A stretch of 64,000 bases of DNA, from positions 62,001-126,000 of the forward strand of contig NZ_JBELOK010000007.1 of the NCBI RefSeq assembly GCF_040276085.1. The letters run 5' to 3'. The stretch is from Castellaniella sp040276085 (lineage in GTDB: Bacteria; Pseudomonadota; Gammaproteobacteria; Burkholderiales; Burkholderiaceae_B). Positions 33,606-42,623 of this stretch are shown here, piece by piece. Both the position numbers and the translations under genes were made by a program. The notes under the pieces are model-generated. The model was not told the DNA's origin. It made no database searches and worked only from the letters and a program-made list of their open reading frames with translations. Position 1 is the stretch's first letter, and every line of letters begins with the position of its first letter.

Positions 33606-34910
33606 ATGCGTGCCGCCGCCCACGCACAGCGCGGCCAGGTGCTGGTATTGGGCCTGGTGTTGGCCACATTGTTGGGGCTGGCCTGGCTGCGCTACTTTGC
33701 CACCGCTCAGGTCACTGCCTCTAAGGCGCGGATGGTGCATGGCCTGGATGCTGCCAGCTACAGTGGTGCGCTGGTTCAGGCACGTACGCTCAATTTTCTT
33801 GCGTATCTCAATCGTGCCAGGCTGGGCCACCAACTGGCCATGGCACACTTGCTGACACTGGGTAGTTGGGCGCACTTTGGCGGTATGCAGGCGCAGCGCC
33901 TAGCACAGGGTAACCCGCCTGCCTATCTGATCGGGATGCTTTTTGGGGCAGGCCACGGGCGTGCCTACCTGGCAGCTGCCGCTGCAGCGGGGTTAAATCA
34001 TCAGACACAGGTAGGCGGGTCTTTGGCCTCGGCATTTGCGGCCCATGAATCCTTTATTCATGATCAATCGGCCTCCCTATCCGACGCGTTGGTTGCGGGC
34101 CTCCCAGAGGCGCGTCTGGCCGTCATGCGTCAGGTTCTGGCGGCACATTACCCAGAGCTTGGCCGGCAGGTACTGACACCACAGATCCAGGCTGATGCCT
34201 GGCCCGGTTTCCTGCAGAAGCGTCCTGCTGATGCGTCCCTTGCCACGTTATTGCATGGTTTGGCTGGTTTGTATGGCTTTCTGGGCCCTCGCAACGAGAC
34301 CGCCCGTAATGTGTGGGCAGTGGATCCGCGTTGTCCAGCCTGGCGTCACGAACTGCGCCGCCGTGGCCAGACTCAGCTGGATGCTTCCGGCCGTTGGCAG
34401 GCAGGGGATACACAATCGTTTCATGCTGTGAGATCCAATCGCTGGATTGGTTGCTACTACCGCGAGTACGCCATGGGCTGGGCCTGGATGCCCGCGCAAT
34501 CAGGCCAGGCAATCGTGGGTGGGCATTCCACAGATGCTCCCGCTGATTTTTCTCAAAAGGATTTTTGGCGCTGGGTTCAGGCTGCTACCGGGTGGGATAT
34601 TGTTGGTGGCCAGGCCAATCCTTTGGCCAACTCGTATGCCATGCAAAGTGCTGTCTTCTGGCCATCCCGGGGGTTGGCTGCCTATTTTGATGTCAGGGCA
34701 GATTTACCACCGCAGGGCCAGGCAGGGTTCGTTATCAGGCTTATCCTGCCAAATCAGGAGGGCCAGAGCGTGCACGCCCGCAGCGCTGCGGAAACCTTCT
34801 TCACCCGGCCAGCAGTCCGGCAGGATGGGCATTCCGAGGCTGCCAATCTGTTCCATCCCTATTGGCATGCGCGGCTGTCTTCACCCCTGCTGCCATTGCC
34901 AGGAGACTGA
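33606..34910 (+). CDS. TadG-like membrane-anchored protein
   Basis: A 434-residue protein with an N-terminal RGQVLVLGLVLATLLGLAWL helix like TadG/pseudopilin proteins, then a long extracytoplasmic part without a domain I recognise. The start is directly after the pilin stop. It lacks any obvious von Willebrand A motif (DxSxS) found in many TadG proteins. Within the operon it most likely serves assembly or anchoring of the pilus. Confidence 0.65.
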   Translation: MRAAAHAQRGQVLVLGLVLATLLGLAWLRYFATAQVTASKARMVHGLDAASYSGALVQARTLNFLAYLNRARLGHQLAMAHLLTLGSWAHFGGMQAQRLAQGNPPAYLIGMLFGAGHGRAYLAAAAAAGLNHQTQVGGSLASAFAAHESFIHDQSASLSDALVAGLPEARLAVMRQVLAAHYPELGRQVLTPQIQADAWPGFLQKRPADASLATLLHGLAGLYGFLGPRNETARNVWAVDPRCPAWRHELRRRGQTQLDASGRWQAGDTQSFHAVRSNRWIGCYYREYAMGWAWMPAQSGQAIVGGHSTDAPADFSQKDFWRWVQAATGWDIVGGQANPLANSYAMQSAVFWPSRGLAAYFDVRADLPPQGQAGFVIRLILPNQEGQSVHARSAAETFFTRPAVRQDGHSEAANLFHPYWHARLSSPLLPLPGD

Positions 34911-34911
34911 T

Positions 34912-35631
34912 GTGAGCGGGCATACAGGTATTCATCAACAGCAAGGGCAAGCATTAGCTGAATCCCTTTTGGTGCTTGCCGTGCTGGCCAGTTTCTGGCT
35001 TGCCATCGCGTGGTTGGGGCGTATTCAGGATATTCGGCTGCAGCTATTGCACGACAGCCGGCATGCGGCGTTTGCATGGGCCCATCAGGATGAGCACACG
35101 CAAACACCGCATGCCTGGGTTCCGAGCCAAACACCGAAAGCCGGCTGGCAAACACGCAAGGGGCAAGCCCTGGTGCCGGATGGCGTTGCACTTTGGCTGG
35201 ATCAGTCGACAGGGCAACTGAGGAATTTGCCAGGGGATATGGTGGCTGGAGGTGCGGAGATTCGCCGCGATTGGCATCTGGGTGACGAGCGTCTCTGGGT
35301 GGCACACGCAGAGGCCCGTACAGCGGGTGGCTCAGCCGGGCAAGCGGGACTGGCTGATTTTGATCAATTGGCCTTGCGTTTGCGCGCACACACGGCAATT
35401 GCCGTTGGTAGCGGGGCCGCGTTCAGTGATGCCCTTGTGCAGCATACATTGGCGGGCAGTGCATTGGCGTGGGGGCACGCACAGCAAGCCTCCCAGGTGG
35501 TGGGGCAAGCTGTTGCCGGGCGGCTGGGCCCCCTGGATGCGCCGTGGGGCCGTCCTGAGCCGCAATGGGATTGGCTAGGGCCCTGGGCTGGTCAGGTGCC
35601 TCAGCGCCACCTAAGCGAGGTATTGCCATGA
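34912..35631 (+). CDS. TadE-like pseudopilin protein
   Basis: A 239-residue protein beginning MSGHTGIHQQQGQALAESLL and continuing as one hydrophobic helix: the GQ-A-x-E pattern recalls TadE-like minor pilins. GTG 34912 is chosen because AGGAG is 6 bases upstream; there is a longer open frame overlapping the previous gene, but it has no start signal. The remainder is polar and unrecognised. Overlaps the next gene by 4 bases. Confidence 0.65.
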   Translation: MSGHTGIHQQQGQALAESLLVLAVLASFWLAIAWLGRIQDIRLQLLHDSRHAAFAWAHQDEHTQTPHAWVPSQTPKAGWQTRKGQALVPDGVALWLDQSTGQLRNLPGDMVAGGAEIRRDWHLGDERLWVAHAEARTAGGSAGQAGLADFDQLALRLRAHTAIAVGSGAAFSDALVQHTLAGSALAWGHAQQASQVVGQAVAGRLGPLDAPWGRPEPQWDWLGPWAGQVPQRHLSEVLP

Positions 35632-36353
35632 AATGGTTCAAGGCATTAACCGGTTTTTCCGGTCTGGTGTTGTTCGCCTTGTCTGCTGTGGCGGTGCCCG
35701 CCAGGCCTCAGGCCGCCCTCTGGGATCCTGTGCAGGAACTATCCCCACAAGGGTGGCAAGGATCTGGGCAGCAGCACTTCCACGTATCGGGGGCACACAT
35801 CACACTACAGCAGTTCTCCGTCAATGCCAGTCCTGCAGATGCAGCCAGGCAGCTTATGGCGATCTCGGCGGGGCGTCTGACACGGATGCAGCTGGCGGAC
35901 GGAGTCGTGTTCTTGTCTGGCCTTAGATTGGATGCGCATTGGCTGGCTGAGGTTCGCCAACAAGGGGACCGCACAATCGGGCTGATTTCCCGCCTGCAGC
36001 CCTCTGACACTCCCGCAGCTGGCTTTGATCCCGCTCAGCTTCTTCCGTCAGGTGCCGAACGCTTACTTTTTCAGCGGGAGGCTTTGGGACATGCAAGTGG
36101 CGTACTCAGTCAGTTTCGCGTGCCGGGCACTGTCGACAAAGTGCGTGGGCAGCTCTTTGATTCACTCCGGTTGGCTGGCTGGGCGCCAGAGGATACTTTC
36201 AGGCTGCAGGCCAGTCGGGCCCGGGAGCCGGTCGCAATAGGGGCTCAGATTGTCTGGCGCCACCCGCAAATGGGTCATTTAACCTTCTTCATGCAGTCAA
36301 CTGCTCCGGGGGTACTAATCACTTTCTGGCATCGGGCCACGGAGCCGTCATGA
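35628..36353 (+). CDS. Exported protein of unknown function in the Tad operon
   Basis: A 241-residue protein with a signal peptide (MKWFKALTGFSGLVLFALSA, cleavage probably near the VPARPQA region) and no domain I recognise. ATGA overlaps on both sides couple it to the TadE-like gene and cpaB. Position suggests a periplasmic or outer-membrane accessory of the pilus machinery. Confidence 0.65.
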   Translation: MKWFKALTGFSGLVLFALSAVAVPARPQAALWDPVQELSPQGWQGSGQQHFHVSGAHITLQQFSVNASPADAARQLMAISAGRLTRMQLADGVVFLSGLRLDAHWLAEVRQQGDRTIGLISRLQPSDTPAAGFDPAQLLPSGAERLLFQREALGHASGVLSQFRVPGTVDKVRGQLFDSLRLAGWAPEDTFRLQASRAREPVAIGAQIVWRHPQMGHLTFFMQSTAPGVLITFWHRATEPS

Positions 36354-37381
36354 AAGCCTGGCCTGAAAGTATTCCACGTGCAGCTGTACTGGCCGGCTTG
36401 GCTTTATTGCTAGGTAGCCTGGCTGCCGTTTTCCTGATGTGGCATATCCAGGAGCGTGTTCGTGAGGTTGAGGACAAATCTCGCCTGGTTCTGGTCGAAC
36501 GCGTTGTCGCTGCGAGGGATCTCCCGGCCGGCACGCGGCTGGTGGCTGAACACCTTGCCTTGCGCAGTTTTCCAGCGCAGTGGGTGGGGCGAGATACGGT
36601 ACCTCCCGGGCGATATGGCGAGCTCGAAGGGCAAACGCTGACGACTTCACTGGAAGCGGGTGATGCCATCGTAGCTGCCCATGTCGTGCGGCACACAGCA
36701 GCATTTTCTGCCCAGCTGGTACCCGGACGCCGGGCCATCACTCTGCCTGTCGACCAGCTCAATTCCTTGTCCGGCTTGCTGCAGCCAGGCGATCTCATCG
36801 ATCTGTACGTGTCTTTTGATTATCAACGCAAACGGTTGACTGCCCCGTTGTTGCAGGGTGTGTTGGTCTTGGCTACCGGACGCGATACGACCCTGGGGGA
36901 CACGCACTCAACGGCATCCTATTCCACGGTCACACTGGATGCGGCCCCCGAAGACGTCGTCAAACTGGTGGCCGCCCGTCAGGCTGGGACACTCACGGCG
37001 ATTTTGCGTCACCCAGAGGACGATCACGCAGATCGGCGTGCTGCGCGGGGCGACTTGGCTGCTTTGCTGGGCATTGCCGCGCGCCCTCCTGTGCCATCAC
37101 GCAAGGCAGTCATTCTGTATGGCAGTTCTCCTGCACGTGGCTTGCCCGCATGGGCCCGGCCAGGTAAATCCTCAGTTTCTGCTGTGCGTGGTCCTTGGTT
37201 TGATCTTCCTGAGGGGCAGGCTTTGGTCAGTGCCTGGATGAGGGCACAGTTGCGCGGCCCGGCCACGCGGCTGCCCACCACAGGGCTGGGTGGCCCCTTG
37301 CAGGCAGACGAGGATGAGGTGTCGGATGATCTCTCGGTGCTCTTGGATGCTGGTACGGAGACCGAAGGAGACCAGTCATGA
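36350..37381 (+). CDS. cpaB: Flp pilus assembly protein CpaB/RcpC
   Basis: A 343-residue periplasmic protein with one N-terminal helix (about residues 11-30) and a SAF domain: VVAARDLPAGTRLVAEHLALR is the classic start, followed by the RcpC-type domain (GRRAITLPVDQLNSLSGLLQ, PGDLIDLYVS). CpaB is thought to work with the secretin. Overlaps neighbours by 4 bases each side. Confidence 0.9.
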   Translation: MKAWPESIPRAAVLAGLALLLGSLAAVFLMWHIQERVREVEDKSRLVLVERVVAARDLPAGTRLVAEHLALRSFPAQWVGRDTVPPGRYGELEGQTLTTSLEAGDAIVAAHVVRHTAAFSAQLVPGRRAITLPVDQLNSLSGLLQPGDLIDLYVSFDYQRKRLTAPLLQGVLVLATGRDTTLGDTHSTASYSTVTLDAAPEDVVKLVAARQAGTLTAILRHPEDDHADRRAARGDLAALLGIAARPPVPSRKAVILYGSSPARGLPAWARPGKSSVSAVRGPWFDLPEGQALVSAWMRAQLRGPATRLPTTGLGGPLQADEDEVSDDLSVLLDAGTETEGDQS

Positions 37382-38811
37382 GGCGATGGAGGGTTGTTTT
37401 CCATACGGGAGTATTTGCCCGCCTACCTTGGAGTCGCCTTGTGTTGGGTCTGTGTGTCGCTCTTGCGGGCCTTGTGTTTGGCGCGGGAGTTCTGGCTGCC
37501 ACTGAAACACCCATTGCGCTGCAGGCTGGTGAAGTTCGGGTGCTGGGTATTCCGGGCGTTGCCCGGGTGGCCGTAGGAGACGGTGAAATCATCAAGGCCG
37601 TGAGTACGGACGACCGTGAAGTCATTTTGTTTGCACGCAAGGCGGGTTTCAGCACTTTGCATGCCTGGACAGCAGATGGCCAGATTGTGCGCTATGCCGT
37701 GCAGGTGGCACCAGAAGGTGCACGGCAGCTCCAGGACGAACTACGTACCGTGCTTGAGCGCATTCCGGGGGCGCTTGTCACCCCGCTGGGTGACAAGCTG
37801 CTGGTTGAGGGCGATGAGCTCTCTGATGCCGACCGCCAGCGCTTGTCCGAGCTTGGCCGGCGCTATCCGCAATTGCTCGATTTTACGGGGACTGTCGGTT
37901 GGGATCAGATGGTACTGCTGGACGTGCAGGTGGTTGAGGTGCCCAAGTCCTTGATGCGCGAACTGGGCTTGCGCTGGGATCCCAATGCAGGCGGGGGCCT
38001 GACATCTGCGTTGGGCTGGGATGGGGGGTCGCGCCGGTTTGCCGATCGCCCTGGCGAGACGGCGATTCCGCTGATGTTTCCCGCGGCAAAAGCAGCAGGT
38101 TACTTCGGTATCAATGCCTTGCTATCGGCCAAAATCAACCTCCTTGCCCAGGAAGGGCGTGCAGTGGTTCTAGCGCAACCGCAACTTCTTGCTCGCAGTG
38201 GTGCCACCGCCGAGTTTCTGGCTGGAGGAGAAGTGCCCTACAGCACGGTAGACCGCAACGGCAATACGCAGACCTCTTTCAAGCCCTACGGTGTGTCCTT
38301 GCGCATCACACCCTCCATCGAGCGTAGCGGTGCAGTTCGTTCCCGCATCGAAGTCGAAGTCAGCTCTATTGACACGGCTTTGTCCGTGCCAGGCGGGCCG
38401 TCGCTAAAGACACGCAGGACAGCAACCGAGTTTAATGTGCGCACAGGACAAACGCTGGTGCTCGCCGGGTTTCTATCGCGAGAAACATCCGATAACGTCG
38501 ACCGTATTCCTGGTTTGGGATCATTGCCTGTGCTTGGGGCCCTGTTTCGCTCCAGCCGCTTTCGGCGCAACGAAACAGAGCTCGCGATTCTGGTTACCCC
38601 ACAGCTGGTGACGGCCAATCATCCCGATATGCAAACCCGGGCAGCGCGGGCAAGCGCCGTGCTGAACAGAGCGTTTCCCGATACGCCTACGCTGATGAAT
38701 CCGGTACTGAATCGCGGGACAGGCAGATCGCCCAGATCATCGACGGGGTGGAACCCCCGATCTGGTGGAAAAGGATCCCAGTGGCAAACCCAAGCAGGAG
38801 AGTCACCATGA
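37378..38811 (+). CDS. cpaC: Type II/IV-like secretin CpaC/RcpA
   Basis: A 477-residue outer-membrane secretin. After the signal peptide it has the pilus-formation N domain (GEVRVLGIPGVARVAVGDGE), a BON-like part (GDKLLVEGDELSDADRQRL), and the secretin core with AQEGRAVVLAQPQLLARSG, GGEVPYST and VRTGQTLVLAGFLSRE. It forms the channel for the Flp fibre. ATGA overlap with cpaB and with the ATPase gene. Confidence 0.92.
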   Translation: MRRWRVVFHTGVFARLPWSRLVLGLCVALAGLVFGAGVLAATETPIALQAGEVRVLGIPGVARVAVGDGEIIKAVSTDDREVILFARKAGFSTLHAWTADGQIVRYAVQVAPEGARQLQDELRTVLERIPGALVTPLGDKLLVEGDELSDADRQRLSELGRRYPQLLDFTGTVGWDQMVLLDVQVVEVPKSLMRELGLRWDPNAGGGLTSALGWDGGSRRFADRPGETAIPLMFPAAKAAGYFGINALLSAKINLLAQEGRAVVLAQPQLLARSGATAEFLAGGEVPYSTVDRNGNTQTSFKPYGVSLRITPSIERSGAVRSRIEVEVSSIDTALSVPGGPSLKTRRTATEFNVRTGQTLVLAGFLSRETSDNVDRIPGLGSLPVLGALFRSSRFRRNETELAILVTPQLVTANHPDMQTRAARASAVLNRAFPDTPTLMNPVLNRGTGRSPRSSTGWNPRSGGKGSQWQTQAGESP

Positions 38812-40517
38812 CAGAGGTTGAACTGGATGTGCAATTTGAGGATGGTCGTCGCACTCGTACCCGCCATCGTGTGCCGCTTTTGATAGGGCGCGAGGCCGAT
38901 TGTGGTCTGGCGCTGAAAACCTGGCGAGTAGCCCGGCATCATGCCCGGATTGTCTGTCGCGAGGATGAACTCTGGCTTGAAGATCTCGGTTCCATCTTTG
39001 GCTCTACCCTGAATGGGCATCGTGTGGCTTCGTACGGGCCCTTGTGTCCAGAGGACGATATCGTGATCGGGCCATGCCTGATACATGCCTCGCGGCCTGT
39101 TGCCAGGCAGATATCAGATGCACAGCTGCCCGCAGGGCACGCGCCCATCTCTTTGCAAGAGCCACCTTCCAGCGCCTATCCGCAGCCTGCCACGTGCTCG
39201 CAGGTGTCTTGTGCCGATCCTCAAGCCGTACCAAACCGCCAGGCACGCCGCCGCTTGCACGAAGGCCTGATCCAGGCCCTGCAACTGCGCAGACAGGATG
39301 TCACCGGCATGAGTGACAAGACACTGCGGGCTGAAGCCACGCGCGTGCTCTCGGGGTTGATTGCCGAGGATGCCGATTTACCCGCTACGCTGGATCGCGA
39401 CCGTTTGCTGCGCGACCTGGTTGATGAGGCTGTGGGTCTGGGGCCCCTCGAGCCGTTGCTGGCCGACCCCTCGGTGACGGAGATCATGGTTAACCGCCCC
39501 GATGAAATTTTTGTCGAACGTGCCGGCCGCCTGATGCAGGATTCTGCGTGTTTCAGCAGCGAGCAAGCCGTACTGGGGGTCATCGACCGTATCGTCGCGC
39601 CGTTAGGCCGCCGGATCGATGACAGCGCGCCCATGGTGGATGCGCGATTGAAGGATGGCTCGCGGGTAAATGCCGTGATTGCTCCGGTTGCATTGCGCGG
39701 CCCCAGCCTGACCATCCGGAAATTTCCCGAGCGGCGTTTGGTGATGCAGGATCTGTTGGCCGTTGGGGCATTGGACGAATCGATGGCGGCGTTTTTATCC
39801 CATAGCGTACGGCACCGAAAAAACCTGCTGGTGTCGGGGGGTACCGGCTCTGGAAAAACCAGCCTTCTCAATATCCTGTCCAATGCCATCCCGGCGGGCG
39901 AGCGCATTATCACCATAGAAGATGCTGCCGAGCTGCGCCTGAGCCATGCTCATCTGGTCAGCCTGGAAGCACGGCCACCCAACCTCGAGGGGCGCGGCCG
40001 CATCGATATTCGTGATCTTGTACGCAATGCCTTGCGTATGCGGCCTGATCGCATTGTGGTGGGTGAGTGTCGGGGGGCAGAAGCCTTTGACATGCTGGCA
40101 GCAATGAACACGGGCCATGAGGGATCCATGACCACCCTGCATGCCAACAATCCACGTGAAGCGCTGTCCCGTCTGGAGACCATGATCCTGATGGCGGGGA
40201 TGGACCTGCCGCTGGCTGCCGTCCGAGAGCATATTGCCGGTAGCATGGATCTGATCATTCAGCTCGTGCGTGCACCGGATGGCCGGCGCCTTATCAGCGC
40301 CATTGTCCAAGTGACGGGCCTCGAGAACCACAAATTCCAGCTCCAGGAAATTTTTCTCGCCCAGGCGGGGCCGCCTGCCGTATTTACAGGCTGCGGTCTT
40401 ATGCCTGAGGGATTCCATGGCGATGCAGCACTGGATATCAGTTTGTTTACCCATCGTTCGGTTTGCCACGGCAGTGCGGTTCTGGGTGATACAGGCATGG
40501 CGGCATCGTCATCATGA
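38808..40517 (+). CDS. cpaF: FHA domain-CpaF/TadA ATPase fusion
   Basis: A 569-residue protein. Residues about 20-90 form an FHA domain (LLIGREADCGLAL, RHHARI, GSTLNG), a phosphothreonine-binding fold. The rest is the hexameric traffic ATPase CpaF: EIMVNRPDEIFVERAG, Walker A GGTGSGKT at 344-351, and VVGECRGAEAFDML and TTLHANNPREAL. AGGAG precedes ATG 38808; an in-frame GTG at 38781 is possible. It powers fibre extrusion or retraction from the cytoplasm. The fusion suggests control by Thr phosphorylation; no Ser/Thr kinase is seen nearby. Confidence 0.92.
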   Translation: MTEVELDVQFEDGRRTRTRHRVPLLIGREADCGLALKTWRVARHHARIVCREDELWLEDLGSIFGSTLNGHRVASYGPLCPEDDIVIGPCLIHASRPVARQISDAQLPAGHAPISLQEPPSSAYPQPATCSQVSCADPQAVPNRQARRRLHEGLIQALQLRRQDVTGMSDKTLRAEATRVLSGLIAEDADLPATLDRDRLLRDLVDEAVGLGPLEPLLADPSVTEIMVNRPDEIFVERAGRLMQDSACFSSEQAVLGVIDRIVAPLGRRIDDSAPMVDARLKDGSRVNAVIAPVALRGPSLTIRKFPERRLVMQDLLAVGALDESMAAFLSHSVRHRKNLLVSGGTGSGKTSLLNILSNAIPAGERIITIEDAAELRLSHAHLVSLEARPPNLEGRGRIDIRDLVRNALRMRPDRIVVGECRGAEAFDMLAAMNTGHEGSMTTLHANNPREALSRLETMILMAGMDLPLAAVREHIAGSMDLIIQLVRAPDGRRLISAIVQVTGLENHKFQLQEIFLAQAGPPAVFTGCGLMPEGFHGDAALDISLFTHRSVCHGSAVLGDTGMAASSS

Positions 40518-41362
40518 CAGGCATGGTTTTGGCTGTTCTGATTGGCTTGTGTGTGGCGGTTGTGGCGGCGCTGGCGCTTGCACGGGCCGCCACGCTGTGG
40601 CGGGATTATCAACAGCGCTTGCACGAAGATACCCGGCAAACGCTGGATGGTGCCTTTTTGTTCCTTGATCTGACGCAAGTATCGCCTGCGCGGTTATTTG
40701 CCCTGGCAGGGATGCTGCTGGTGGGGGCGTGGATATTGATGGGGGCTTGGAGCCTCCTGCCTCTGGTGGCCGCAATCCTGTTGCTGCCGCCCTGGCTTCT
40801 GCGGCATATGCGACGGCGGCGCCGACAGCAGTTTGACGCCCAATTGCCAGATTTTTTGGTTTCCCTGGCTGGTGCCTTGCGTGCCGGGGCGGGTTTACAA
40901 CCTGCTTTGCAACATATTGCCTCGCAGTCACGGCCACCCTTGTCTCAGGAGTTCGCGCTGGTGTTGCGCGAGCAGCGTCTGGGGCTGGGATTGCCACAAG
41001 CCCTGCAAAGCCTGCATACGCGTATCCCCACAGACTCCTGTGGCCTGATGGTATCCGCTTTGCTTGTGGCTTCACAGACAGGTGGTGCCCTTGCCGAAAC
41101 CCTCGAGAGCGTTTCACGTACGCTACGTTCGCGTCTGCATTGGCTGGGCAGGGTACGGGCGCTCACTGCACAGGGGCGGATGCAAAGTATGTTGATGGCA
41201 AGTCTGCCGGCTGGTCTTTTATGGGTGTTGTCTCAGCTCGAGCCTGAGGCAATGCGTTTGCTCTGGCACACTTGGTGGGGAGGTACAGTGCTGGGAATCA
41301 TCGTTATTCTCGAATGTGCAGGCATCGTCTGGATACGGCGAGTGGCAACCATCGATGTGTAA
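40514..41362 (+). CDS. tadB: Flp pilus inner-membrane protein TadB
   Basis: A 282-residue GspF-domain platform protein. DAQLPDFLVSLAGALRAGAG and LPQALQSLHTRIPTDS belong to the T2SSF domain, with helices at the N-terminus (two clusters) and C-terminus. Its start overlaps the ATPase stop (ATGA). Works in pair with TadC as the inner-membrane base. Confidence 0.9.
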   Translation: MTGMVLAVLIGLCVAVVAALALARAATLWRDYQQRLHEDTRQTLDGAFLFLDLTQVSPARLFALAGMLLVGAWILMGAWSLLPLVAAILLLPPWLLRHMRRRRRQQFDAQLPDFLVSLAGALRAGAGLQPALQHIASQSRPPLSQEFALVLREQRLGLGLPQALQSLHTRIPTDSCGLMVSALLVASQTGGALAETLESVSRTLRSRLHWLGRVRALTAQGRMQSMLMASLPAGLLWVLSQLEPEAMRLLWHTWWGGTVLGIIVILECAGIVWIRRVATIDV

Positions 41363-41379
41363 AAAACGGAGATCCACTC

Positions 41380-42237
41380 ATGTGGTTTTGGTCCGGTCTT
41401 GTTTTGGCTGCTGTGTCTGTCGGTCTGGGATGCTGGGTACTGGGGGGGCCTTGGGCCAGTCTTGACGGTAAAAAGTCCTCATCCCGCTTGTCCCTGTGGT
41501 GGCCCTGGGTGCTGGCTTTGGCCCCCTGGTGTGCCCGCTGGGTTACTTGGTCGATGCGGCGGCATCTGCAGCAATGGGGGCCTCGGGCGGGGCTATCGGA
41601 TTGCTGGTCACCCGAACGTTGGCTTGCCGCCCGTGTACTGGTGGCTTTTTGCTTCGCAAGTGCCATGCTGGTGGCCTTGTTGGTGGGTGTTCTGCCGATC
41701 CTTGCCTGGTGGCTGGTGCCCGGAGGGGCAGTTCTGGGATACTGTGTGCTCAATCAACGCCTGTACGCGCAGGCGCGTCAAAGACGTTTTGTCATGATGC
41801 GCGAGCTCCCTTTTTTGCTGGACCTCCTCACACTGTGTGTCGAAGCAGGCCTTAGCCTGCCGGTTGCGTTGTTGCGTGTGGCAGAGCACGCTCCCGAAGG
41901 CCCTTTGCGCCAAAGCCTTCAAAGCGCCTGTGCCCTGGAGCGCACCGGGGTAGAGCGCAGCCGCTGGCTCGCACAATGGGCTGATGCAGTGGATGTTCCT
42001 GGTGTTTATAGCCTGGTGCTTTCCCTGGCACAGGCAGAGCGCCTGGGGATGAGCCTTGGGCCCCTGCTGCGGGCTCAGGCCGAGCGTCAGTCCAGCGAGC
42101 GCTTTGCCCGGGCAGAGACGCTGGCCATGCAGGCACCGGTCAGGATGCTGTTTCCCATGGTGCTGTGCATTTTCCCCTGTACTTTCCTGGTGATCGGCTT
42201 TCCGATTGCGGTCAAGTTGATGCAGGCCAATTTCTGA
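41380..42237 (+). CDS. tadC: Flp pilus inner-membrane protein TadC
   Basis: A 285-residue GspF-domain protein. MRELPFLLDLLTLCVEAGLS and the late FPMVLCIFPCTFLVIGFPI (pore helix region) are typical of TadC. ACGGAG lies before ATG 41380. Overlaps the DUF192 gene by one base (TGATG). Confidence 0.9.
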   Translation: MWFWSGLVLAAVSVGLGCWVLGGPWASLDGKKSSSRLSLWWPWVLALAPWCARWVTWSMRRHLQQWGPRAGLSDCWSPERWLAARVLVAFCFASAMLVALLVGVLPILAWWLVPGGAVLGYCVLNQRLYAQARQRRFVMMRELPFLLDLLTLCVEAGLSLPVALLRVAEHAPEGPLRQSLQSACALERTGVERSRWLAQWADAVDVPGVYSLVLSLAQAERLGMSLGPLLRAQAERQSSERFARAETLAMQAPVRMLFPMVLCIFPCTFLVIGFPIAVKLMQANF

Positions 42238-42623
42238 TGTGGGGTGGGCCACAAGACTTGCCCGCTTGGGATCTCACCCGGTCGCCTTTACGGCTGGTTC
42301 AGGCCCGTAGCTTCAGGCAGCGTTTGTTGGGCCTGCACGCCTGGAAAGCCTGGGGTGCCTTTCCTCGTGGTCTGTTGTTTCCCAGTTGCAGGATGGTGCA
42401 TACTCTGGGCCTGACGTGTCCGATCAATGTGCTGTTTCTGGATGATCAGGGGCGTATCTTGAGGCGGATCACGTGGCTGGCGCCGGGCCGTTGGGCGCGC
42501 TGTGCGGGTGCCTATGCCACGCTTGAGCTACCCCCCAACAACGACACCATACTTCAATGGCAGGCGGTCATCACTCAGGCCTGGAGTGCAGATGTGTCGT
42601 TGGCGCGAAACGTGGTGGCATAA
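42237..42623 (+). CDS. DUF192 family protein ending the Tad operon
   Basis: A 128-residue DUF192-like protein: RQRLLGLHAWKAWGAFPRGLL, then CPINVLFLDDQGRILR. Unlike most DUF192 proteins it lacks an obvious signal peptide in this reading. The one-base overlap with tadC suggests it is made with the pilus proteins; I recall DUF192 genes beside other tad clusters, but the role is unknown. The last 49 bases overlap the convergent BPSS1780-family gene. Confidence 0.78.
   Translation: MWGGPQDLPAWDLTRSPLRLVQARSFRQRLLGLHAWKAWGAFPRGLLFPSCRMVHTLGLTCPINVLFLDDQGRILRRITWLAPGRWARCAGAYATLELPPNNDTILQWQAVITQAWSADVSLARNVVA

Noticed and set aside
34447..34910. Overlapping second frame at the end of the TadG-like gene, as a possible frameshift joining it to the TadE-like gene
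   Set aside because: The TadE-like gene has its own AGGAG and GTG start right after the previous stop, and its pilin-like N-terminus begins there.
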